Made by a program: the position numbers and the translations under genes. Below are positions 12,101 to 24,100 of a stretch of DNA of 64,000 nucleotides, piece by piece; positions within the stretch are counted from its first letter, which is position 1; each line of letters opens with the position of its first letter. Origin of the DNA: Rhyacophila brunnea. Lineage: Eukaryota > Arthropoda > Insecta > Trichoptera > Rhyacophilidae. The notes below the pieces were generated by a model. That model saw nothing but the letters and a program-made list of their open reading frames with translations, was not told where the DNA came from and ran no database searches. Location of the stretch: positions 124,001 through 188,000 of the forward strand of contig JAGYXB010000196.1 in NCBI GenBank assembly GCA_022495005.1, read 5' to 3'.

Positions 12101-15100
12101 TGAAGAATAATTGGCTTTCGCAGCGCTATTGCTTGCAACGCAAGTGTATGTCCCGCTGTGCATTGAGCTGTGACTTACTGTGACGTCACGTGATAGTACG
12201 CGACATGCATCTCAATGTAATCACAACTTAATAGTTTGTAATTAATAAATCACAGTTGTAATTAATAATAATAATAAAAATCACGTCTTGACCTATTTCA
12301 GATCTAACACCCCAATATGTATATTTCAAAAATGATTAAAAAATTAAAGTTATTAGATATTCTAATACATTATCCTCAATTTCTAATCTAACTAAGTAAC
12401 ATTTTATGTAGCAGAAAGATCTCTTAGCAATTTTAGTTAGTGCTATAATAATTGCATCATTAATCAAATATAAGCACAGTACATAAAACACATTGTTAAA
12501 ATCACAAATAAAACATATAAAAAATGTAATTTTAGTTACAAAAAGTGTAATTATTGATTGATCTGGCGAAAAACCAACACTAATATAAAACATGCAACGT
12601 GCTTTGTGTGATCGTTTTAAAATATGCTTAGGATATCCTTCATACAACAGTGTATCAACTATTATACGTATCTGTTCTGGCAGAACACACTAACTGGAGA
12701 ATACTAGTTTTGAGTAATTTGACTTTGAAGTTGTTAAAATGTTTGAAATGGTCTATCATGTGAGTTTATTAAGTAATCCTAAAAAGGATTACTTTAAAAT
12801 AAATACTGTTTATTTATTAAGAAGGTTTCCAGACAGTAAAGTTTGAAATAAGGAAAATTTTGGTATAACTAACTCAATATGTCATTTTTTCGAATTAGTG
12901 TCTTCTGCCAGAACAGTGACGATAATATAGTAGTAATAAGATATAAACACAAGAATCTGTGCCTCCTGCATGACATTAAAATACCGCCCTGTATTCTGTT
13001 ATTGACAAAATTAAAGTAAGTACATTGAAACTGTGTGTACAAAAAGACAAAAATATTTTATTGTATCGAATGGCTTTTTCTCAGTTTCTATTATTTTTTC
13101 AAATCATTAAAGTTGTATAACATGACTTTCAAAGGATATTATAAAAAAAAATGTGTTGATTAGGGGATTTGAGGGATAAATATGTCAGTGGCGTGCGCTT
13201 CGTAGATACCGTGGATGCAGCGCACTCCTTAATTATTCCAAGATATAATATTATCCACAAAATCAATAAATAATTTTAATGACATACTACATGTCCGATA
13301 TTGCTTCATACGAGAGCAAATTTGGTGTTATCTCTTTAATGCTATGCAAATAGTTCCCGTCATAATCTGTCAAATTAGAATAGTTGAAGTCACAAAAAAT
13401 AGGTTTATGATTTTGAAAAGCATACCCAATCTCAAGGACATCACACACAATTGAAATATATATTTCTGATTTTCATGAAACCATTTAATAGAAATAACAT
13501 TTATTTTCCACGCGTCCACAATCACTGCGTACCTTTCAATTAATTTTTAATTACCTCATTTAAATAACATGCTAATTGCATCTAATGGCCGTTTAACGGG
13601 GACACGGCAGCCGTGTCGTCCGCGTTGAATGAGTTTTAAGTTGTATGCCATTTTGACTGGATAGTGTCATGTTTGTATAGAATATAGATAAATTCGAGCG
13701 CTAAAACCCAGTATACTCAGGATAAGTTACTAAGATGTAGCAAAGCATTGCCATAAGTGTGTGGAAATCAAAGATATGTAAAATGTAGAAACAGATTAAA
13801 ATGTAGAAGCTCTGCTTCACTTACCTGTAGACATTGTGTGTAAACTGGTTGTATGAAGAAAACATTAAGACAGCGCCCACACAGACGGACAGTGAGAAAA
13901 AAGCTTGAGTAACAGCTGCGTACCATACCTACAAGAAAATCCCAAGTAAATCACACTGGCAGCGGCTTGATAATGAAGCAAACACTTTTCACACTGCAGC
14001 CATCGAAGCAATATAATAAGCCAATATATCTGCTCTGTAGGTATTGTCGTAATATTATAAGTCTCAAATCTCAGAGGAACGAACCCTTAGATGAAAATAT
14101 AGCACATACTGAGGAATCCTTCAATTTTTAACGATATCGTAAAATTAATCACAGAATTGCAACTTTTTAAACGCATATATCCTAAACTACGTGTGCACCT
14201 TTTAATTAAAAGCTTATTTAATTAAAATATTGTCCTATTATAATTAATAAACCAATTATTTTACGCCACACTATATTAAACTAATCTATCAAAATGAAAT
14301 ACAATAAATGTATATCTTTCTAAAGACTTGTTTACACGGACGTAGTATCTACTAATTATTATAACTCACTTATCGCACTAGCCACTAAGCCTATTAAAAC
14401 GAAAATAGTAGTACATTAAGAAATACAAAAAAATACGCTTATTTTTGTCACTAAACAAATTAGGCGGTTTAGATGTTGCGACAAGATGCGAATTCGACTG
14501 GATTTAAGACTTGTTTACACGGGCTTAGTACTAAACATTAGTACTTGCACTAATACCGAGTATATATATGTATATACATTTATATATTTCATAATTCCAC
14601 TCACATTCGCAACGTATCGCAACGTGTAACTAGTGTTAAGTGACAAAAATTAAGAATACAAGCAAAAGTATGCATATTGTGCATTTTCTATTGTGCTACT
14701 AATACGCTTTTACTTATCAACTCATTTAAGCTCTACTCAGCGATTGAAGTAGCTTAGTAGCTAGCGCTACTAGCGAGTACTAATTATTAGTACCAAGACC
14801 GTGCAAACACGCATCTACCGCTGCAGATAGACGGCATTGCAGTGGGCGTGCGTAGACGTGCATCGACACAGGTTTTTATTTGATCCTAATTACATTCGAT
14901 TAGAATCGCCAATTGAATTTGTTTTATCCAATTGGAATCAAATAACACCCTGCGTCGACGCAATTAATATAACGCTCGTAGACTCTATGCTGGGATACGT
15001 ACTGACGATTACATAAATAGGATAGGTCTCTATTCACAAGCACTCACATATTATTAATTTAACCTGTTTACACGTGACGGTATTAGTAAGGGTAGCGAGT

Positions 15101-18100
15101 ACTAATAATTAGTACTAAGCTCGTGTAAGCAAGGCATTAGTTTGAAAAGCGATCAACTTTTATAATATATATATATATATATTGAATCAGCGTAATATTA
15201 TATTATGTAGGTATGTATGTATGTTGTAAATATAAACATTATTAAATTGTTAAATTAAATTAATTTATACAGTGAGATTTCATTGTTTTTAAGAAAATCT
15301 TCTATCTGAAGGCTGTTTTTTTAGAGGTGTAGAACTTTAAAATTAAATAAAATAGATTTGCACCATTTGCAACCGTTGTTCTGGCGTAAGTCTATTCGTG
15401 GTAAAATGGCAAACCAAATTGACCACAAACCAGCTGTCAGTTGTCAAATTGGCTGTCGCTATAAAAAGTGTTGCCAATTTGAAAAACAAACATCTAAAAC
15501 AATACCCGTTACTAGGGATGTCATAAATTATTGATATTTTTCTTTCGATATGTCACCTATACCAATATAAATTTAAATGTTTTTCATATTATCACTGGCA
15601 AAATCTTTTGATATCAATATTTTTTTCCATCTTTTACAATTACTTTAATTACATTTTTCGATTAACAAACCCGATACCTACAAGTATCAATACATTTGTT
15701 TTGATGCCGAAACTAATATGTTTACTGTTCCTTCTTAGTGATTTCGCAAATGAATGCTAATTATATAATTTTTAAAATTCATAGATACGGGTTTCGTTTT
15801 TTCCATAGCTCTGAACGAAATGTCATGTATTAAATAATATCCCAAAAAATTATCATTACTTCGAAACACTATTACTTTAATCCACCAAAGTAATCATTAT
15901 AGAAGCATTTTACCTACAATGTAAACATGTTATTATCATAATGTATTTATAAATACATAAGGTATTTATTTTTCACAGAAAAGTTTTTAAAAAAAATGTT
16001 ACTGGGTGATTTCGTGTTGTAGACAGCAGCCATATAGGAAGAGCTCATTAGTCATCGGTTAATTCTGTATTTCCGTTTTGCTGTGTATAACTCTAAAGTT
16101 ACGCGCCATTATTTTCGAATTAGCAATACAAAAAAAAAACACTCACGTTACGACAGTGAAAAAAATCAATATTAAAATATGACAACACACGAAAATCAAC
16201 AAAAAGTACTTACTCGTCTGGTTTTATATTATCGATATTGTGGGCCTGATCACACTCTCCGAAATTGCGGGAAAACGTTTAGTTTCCTCTGAGCACAATA
16301 AATGTATTAGTATTATATAGACAACGACACGATATTAGTCTTCGACAACTTTAACTAAGAGGACGCAATACTTCGGAGATACTCGCATAGCCCTCCTATA
16401 TATTGTTTCGTTCGACAATAATTAATAATGTAGTGTTGTTTATACGCGTATCGAAAACACTAGAGATTGCAATTTGGGACAGATCTTTTATTACAGACCT
16501 ACAAACTTATCTGAACAATGGGATGGTGGAGCCACTGTCGAAAACTACCCAATCAATACTCGTAACTGGACAAAATCTGTCATTTTCAAAATGGCATCCT
16601 ATGGTAGTTCGTAGTTCCATTTTTGGCCATTCTTTAGATAAGTTTGTAGGTCTGTACTGGGATTCTTATTTTTGAATTCTGAATTGTACAAAATCAAGTG
16701 AGATTTAACAAAAAAAACATACTTACAAGATTTTTTTTACTTTCTTTATCGATAATTTAGTAAAATTTCAATATTTTTATATGCAGAAACTAATCGTTTT
16801 CTCTAAATTAACTAGATAGTTTAGAAGAAAAATAAATTATGTTTTTTTTTTCATAAATCATATCGTCGCCCCAAAAGTAAAAGGGCACTTGTGTAAAAAT
16901 ATTGTTTTGAGAAAAACGCATTTTAAGTGAAAAAAAATCCTGAGGAGGCAATTTTTAATATTTTGAAATGAAATTCAGAGCACATGTGACTTATTACTCA
17001 AAGATTGAAATACATTTTTTTCATATCTTGTGAAGATTCTTGTCACACGGGGCCCTTTTTCTGCAACAAAATCTTTTTTTTGTACAAAGGCCTTTACACA
17101 TTTTAAAATAATTACACATAGTACCTTTTTCTTATACTAATTATTTTTGTAAAAACTGCACATAGACTGTCAAAGTCGTGTACATGTTACGTTTTTATTA
17201 TACGTTAATTGAAAATTAGATTACAAATACACAAGTGACCTTTATTTTCTTTTGTAAATTGCAATTTCATGGATTTAGCTCCATAAATTCAATTTTACCT
17301 ATAATGTAGAGGAAAAAAAACTACATTCATAAGTCAACCATCAAAATGTCACAAGCGCCCTTTTGGTTTTGTGATTATATATTGATCCTTAAATCAAATT
17401 AAAATCGAATCAAAAATCAAATCACATTATTCGAAGCCATTTAATTATACATATTGGTGTAGCATGGGACAGCAGAAACGCATCTCTTTTCCGTTTCCGC
17501 AATTCCGCTCGGAGGTGCCAGACCCTAACAATGGATACGAAAATCATTCACTTTTGAAAATCGTGTGGTCGCCCTAAATTCTAAAACGTTTTATTACCTA
17601 CCTAATAATTCGAAAATTTATATACTTATTGAAAAAACAGCGACATTGTTGGCTCGGAAATTCAGTGTTTAAAAGGGTAATTTTCCGATGATATTTCTTT
17701 AGAAAGTTCATCCATGTGATTACAAACGCACATTAAAAAAACTAAATACAGACCTACAAACTTATCTAAAGAATGGATGGGGAGCCACTGTAGAAAACTA
17801 CCCAATCAAGACTAGCAACTGGATAGAATCTGACATTCGAATGACGTTTTCGAAATGGCGTCCATATGGAGTTCGTAGTTCCATTTTTGACCGTTCTTTA
17901 GATACGTTTGTAGCACTGTATACATATACATATTATGAATTTACCAGACACTACATTCGAACGCGGGCACCAACATTTCAGCATTTTTTTTTAAATTTTA
18001 TAATTCTAAATGACTAATATCATTGTTATGTACATATTATTTAAAGATACGTTGTGTAGGTACACAAGTCAGTTAATTATTGTACCTATATAATTTAAAA

Positions 18101-21100
18101 AAATGTTATTAATATTTCTCTCGAAGGATGTTATTGCTTTGTAGAAAAAAATAGTTACCTTGTCTAATATCAGACTAAAATATAAATAATCTGTTAAAAC
18201 GGCACATACAAGTGGTTAATCCATGGTTTTTTTTTTAAATTCATTTTTATTATTTTAAATACGATTTAATTCTAGACATTAACCGGTTTTGAAATGCTGC
18301 GAAACAACAAAATAATGGTCTTTTTTTCACTTTCAACTTCTAAAAACATCAATATTTAAATTGATTTTGATTTTTTAATTTCAATTTTAGATGACACCAG
18401 TGGCTAAAGGTGGAGGTAAACTTTTAAGAACCAACATAAATAGTGCTCACTAAACTATGCCAGTCAAGCGTATTTCTTTTTATTGAACCAAGGTTACAAT
18501 ATGTATATAAAGTTTATTAGATTTTAAAATTCAATTGAACCCTGCCTATTCCAAGCCATAGTAGATAATGGTCAAAAATATTCATATATCTATAAAATAT
18601 CGAAACCTATGTCATTAAATCATGCATAATTTTGGATAATTTATAGATATAAGAATATTAATTGGTTTAGGCGAGGCTTAGTGAAACTTAAAAAACTAAC
18701 CAATATCATCTGTAATATGAATTCTTAATTCAACGAAAACAAATGAGTATGACTGAAAAGGTGTGCATTATTTTTGTCGGATAGGTCATAGTATAGATAG
18801 GGTCTAGTTGAATTTCAAAAACTAACCAGTAAAATCTGCAAATTGTATTCTTAGTTCAATGAAAACAAATATGTACGACTGACGAAGCTTAGTGTGCACT
18901 ATTTATGTCGAATCTTAACAGCCTACCTCCACCCTTCGCCACTGCACTATATAGGTAAATCTATAGTGAGCTGTAGGAAAACCGATCGAAAATTAAGATG
19001 TGTACCTATTTACAATACGGAATCTTCGATTTTATTAATATCTCAATCATATATTTGTGCCCCTCGGTAGAGTAGTGCTAGAGAACCCGTTTCTGAATTC
19101 GTGGATTCAGGAACAATAAGTTGTATAGTCTGGCAAAATCACAATATGTAGTTTATTAAACGTATATTTGATCTATATCAAAGAGTCAGTGGCTAACAAC
19201 TAGGGATTGCAATACCGGCATTCAATTATTTATCGATACCGAAATACCGGTTTCAAAAATCCAAAATACCGGTATTTTCGGTATTAAGAAAGCATATGTT
19301 AATGAATTTAATGTTATTTTTTCATTACTTACTACTATACTGTATGTTATTAAGTTTTATGTTGCCAGAATGCAAATATACTAAAACCAACAAAAGTTAA
19401 ACAATATTAAAACGAAATCCCTCATATACCTACATATACTATAAAACTGCCGCAATCAATTAATGTATTAAAAAAAAAAAAAAAAAAAAACATCCGTTGC
19501 AAAAATTTCCAATTATTCTAAGTATAACTACTATTGATCCAAAGTTGATAGTACATATGAATTGAAGGTATGGGTTTACGTAGGGTGTTGATTTATACTT
19601 TTCACTTATTAAAAACACTGATTCAGGGACATTAAGTTACGTTAGTATATTTCGCTTGACAAGTAACAATTAATTATTAACAACATTTTTTGTAAACGCA
19701 CGCCTTGGCGTGAAAAAAAGGTAGCAAATCGTATTTAGAGGCGATGTTCAGGGCTCAAGGGTGGTAACCGACTGACCGTACCTGCCCTCGACCCTTCGTC
19801 CGCCCAGAAACAGATAACGGTAACTTTCTTTTTCTTTGTTTAGCTGTGCGTGCATCCTGGTCTAGCTTTGACTCATTTACAGTTACAATAATATCATTAT
19901 ATTCCCAAATCTGTCGATTGGAGGATTTTTGATGAGGGATTTAAGCATTATGATAATATAATAAATATTATTTGGTATCAATATCCAACAAACGTTGAAT
20001 TTCAGAGAGATTTTTCTGTACCCGGACTTTTTTGTAAAAATTAGCAGTTCTAAAATATTATGATCTATACAAATTTACAAAGGTATACATAATAAATGTA
20101 GGTAAGTACTTTATGTTGCTATAAAATAGTATTTCAATAGTTATGTTTTTATTTGACGAATACCGGTATTCAATCATAAATACCGAAATACCGGTATTGA
20201 TATAATATTTATTCGGTATAACAATCCCTACTAAGATCCATTCGTTATGACGTATGTATCGTCACTGTTCTGGCAGAAGACACTAATTCTAAAAAATTAC
20301 ATATTGAGTTAGTTATACCAAAATGTTCCTTATTTCAAACTTAACCTTCTGGAAACCTTCTTAATAAATAAACAGTTTTTATTTAAAAGTCATCCTTTTT
20401 ACGATTACTTAATAAACTCACATGATAGACCATTTCAAACATTTTAACAACTTCAAAGTCAAATTACTCAAAACTAGTATTCTCCAGTTAGTGTGTTCTG
20501 CCAGAACAGATACGTATAATAGTTGATACACGGTTGTATGAAGGCTATCCTAAGCATATTTTAAAACGATCACACAAAGCACGGTATATATAATCACTGT
20601 GTATTTAAATATTTTAACTACGTCTTCTTTTTTCAAAATTATATTTTATAAAACCCAGTAAGCCTTACGGACAATTTATTTGAAAAGCGCTGGTTTTTAC
20701 CCTTTCGTCATCGAGTAAATGAATGAATTATGAATTAAGTTTGATACACCTTGTCTACGAATCATGTGAAAGCCTCTTTAGCAAAACTCCATTTATCCAA
20801 CTTCTAATGTGCAAGGGTGATAAAATGATAAATTTAATATTAGTAACACATAAAGCTTGTTTATCTCCCAGCCAATAAATCATGTCTACATTAAATATAC
20901 ATACCAATTATTTAATAGAAACATAATTCAGCATTATTCGTCTAGAAAGCGGAAGATCTAAAATGCACAAACCAAACAGTAAACAAATCAAACGTAGACC
21001 TGCCTCAGCTCCAACTGACCTGTAAATTTGCCCATTAAAATCGTTGTAGGTGGCGAAAATGAGAATGGGCCCTAGGCAGACACCCAACGAGAAGAAGACC

Positions 21101-24100
21101 TGTGTCACCGCTGCATACCACACCTGCGATTTGTTAGGCAAGTGTTATTTTTGCATTGTATTCCTTAACAATTTTGTTTAGTCATTTAGTCACTTACTCA
21201 GTTTTTGTTCATTTGGAAATTAAAATTACAGCGAGCTAATTTTACATCATAATATAAATAATTATATAATTGAGCACCATCATGCAAACCAGTTGATAAA
21301 TGTAAATCAGCACCTATGCGAACTGTTTGTTAAAATTGTAGTCTGACAAAATATTCAATTCTAAACTATCCTAAACGCCAATTTTTCGAAATGCGTTTTT
21401 TTACATCAATCAATTCTCTATGAAATTTCCAACATTTCTGTATAAACCTAAATGCGTAGGATTATATTGAATTTAAGAAACAAATTATTTTCACGCCACT
21501 TCTTAAATATCCTAAGTGACATTATTTGCCAATGTATTGAATTTTTCACAACTTCGAAATTGGAAAAAAAATCCCCAAAATTAATTGTAATATCTATGAA
21601 ACACAAAAAATGTTTTTTTTTATATTTCGATATTATAAAATCGAATTAAGTTCAGGTTCGTAATTTCTAAATTTCGCTTTAATGCACATTTTATGGTTTG
21701 GCGTTTAGGATACTTTAGAATTGAATAGACGAATACAGTGTGCGAAAAGAAAATGAAGACACATCTAAAAATTAATGAATTATATTATTAAAATCAACGG
21801 GTTAAATTATTGCCGTGCAATTTATTAACCTTTCTTTACAAGAACTAGTGTCTTATTCTGCCTATCCTAATTAAATTTATGTTAGACTTATCTCCCTTTT
21901 CCTTCCACACACAAAATAATCCTTATCACCTAAGGGTCGGTGTATTGAGGAAACATGTGATTAAAACCAATACATAATTGGCAACGAGTTTAAGTGGACA
22001 AGGTTTTATAGATTCTATTTAACTCTTTTTATGTTTTTTCTTTGTATAATATACTTGTATATCGTGGTGTTGCTGACAAAGGTTGGTAAGTCGATAATTT
22101 AAGTATTTAGAGTTAACAACGAATTATGTGTATATTATATTATATTAATATGTATGTTAGAAAAAAATCATTCGATATATAATATTGAATATAAAGCACA
22201 GACAAATTGACATTACGCCTGATTTTAGAGGTCATGTCTAACTTCAAACAATTGCAATTACTCCAGAACATGATTTCGAGACTTACCAACTTTTGGGTGT
22301 AATCCCACGATATATTTATTTATTACACTACTTTCTTTGGGAATGGGACGACTGGCATCTGGACAATTGGACGCCGCACTGTCGTAGACACGTGTAGACG
22401 AGGTATTTTAATCAGTTTCTATCTACTACTTAGTAGTTCGAATTCATTTTACTCCTAACATAATGTATTCTTTATCGCGGACTGAGAATTACCATGCCTA
22501 AGGCTTTATATAACATAAAAAACTCTTTTTTCGTTGGAACTTAAACATATGCACGATTAAATCATTGTTTACGTCTGCATATTTAAATTCTTACCAACTA
22601 TTAAATCATAATAAAATCATTGAAGTATAAATAATAATATTGAATATTTTTTTTAAAAGTACTTATAAGTACCTAACGTCTATTTATTTTCGAATTCCGT
22701 GGCGTCCAGTTGTGAGGTGCCAAATCGTCCTAGACCCCTTTCTTTAAATGTTTATAATACTTATGTGTTATTTGCTTTATTTTGTTTTTCTTTATAACAT
22801 AGAATATTTTAAATAATGTATGAAAACATGCATTCACAAATTAATATCCTATATTAGAAACTTATTATAAAAATATGTGTTATAATTTATAATATTATTA
22901 TGAACAGAAGTAACGCTTTCCAATAGACAGTCAATAGTGAGCTGATTTAACCGGATATGCTCTTATGTCAAAAATATTTTAGAACATAATATAGTTTTAA
23001 GACTATGGATTATTTATTTTTTAATGAATGAAATATGAAGAATAGTATAATCAATGAAAATGCATTTTTTAACCTTAGAATAAATTTCAACCGTAATAGT
23101 AAATCCATAAAGTTTGAATGAAATCTTTATAAATACTAGGTAAGTACCACAACAAAAAATAGTTAGTCTCGACTTTTGAGCTTTGAAAATCGATGTCTCC
23201 GCCGAATCATAGAGGTACATTGATACGACCGCGTTGCAAACACTCAAGTTCGTGAGCAAACATGGCAGCACTCGGTGATTAAAGTAATCACGAAGAGACG
23301 CTTGACGTGTTCACGTATACACGGCACTCCGTACCCTTGTGGCATAACCTCAAAGGCGATGCAGGTCTCACATCATGATTTGAGGCGTGAGACGTGACGA
23401 TGGATCGAGGAATGTGGTGCGACCGTGTGCTTCCCAATACTGGGACGAGCCGTTCGCTACTTGCTCAACCTATTAGATCCAAGCCTATTATCGGCTCAAA
23501 CACAACATGTGAACTTTTGTTGCCAGACCCCGGATTCGAACCCGGGACCCATTATAAGCCAAGAAGTTACCCGCTCGGCTACCGTGGGCGTAAAACATAA
23601 TTAGTGAATTTATAATAATATAATCGTATCATTTAACCCAGGGGTAGTCAACCTGGGCCCCCCCGCCCACTAGTGGGCATTCCAGCTTTCATGGTGGGCG
23701 ATAGGGGTTTTAAAAACATTTTCATTATGTTTTCATCAGATATCCAGTGTTTAGTTTTGCAGCATCAGCCTCAGCGATCTCATTAATAATTTAATTAATT
23801 AAATGTAATTTCATCAGACTTCATGCTTATATGTATGCAACGTATATATAAAAAGATAGATTTAACTGCAGTAAGTTATTTCTATAAAGATTTATTCTGC
23901 CAAACTTAGTGAAAGTCTGACATAAAGTATTTGTTAAGTTATTATTATTACATGCTTTAACTTTCTGTAAATCTGCTTTATAAATTTCATAAAGTAAAGT
24001 TAATTCCCTACTTTATAAATCACCAACACTGTGGAACCGGTGGGCGGTTAGAAAATTTTACTACTAACAGAGATACAAAAGTGGGCGGTAGGTATAAAAA

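Larger units (their letters stand above)
9615..13824 (-). other. Intron downstream of TM6 exon a
   Basis: It holds hAT-b with a nested foldback (10013-10700), a foldback with an internal direct repeat (11222-11592), an immunoglobulin-domain fragment (12076-12198), one arm of a 326-bp inverted repeat (12598-12923) and one copy of a 70-bp repeat (13522-13605). Stretches 9615-10012, 10830-11220, 12240-12597 and 12930-13520 show nothing else. Confidence 0.65.
13929..21019 (-). other. Intron between alternative TM6 exons b and a
   Basis: 7.1 kb. Contents: a Lepidoptera-style foldback cluster (14325-15136) with a nested hairpin element (14828-14965), a large TIR element (16242-17525) with TA-1 copies in and next to it (16494-16654, 17749-17918), hAT-b (18398-18944), hAT-a copy 3 (19201-20230) and the second arm of the inverted repeat (20258-20583). 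Unassigned: 13929-14324, 15140-16240, 17920-18397, 20584-21019. A (TA)n run is at 15163-15182 and a poly(A) run at 19468-19490. Confidence 0.65.

Noticed and set aside
12336..12647. 103-codon ORF on minus
   Set aside because: Overlaps the edge of the 326-bp inverted repeat, no domain, composition of AT-rich intron.
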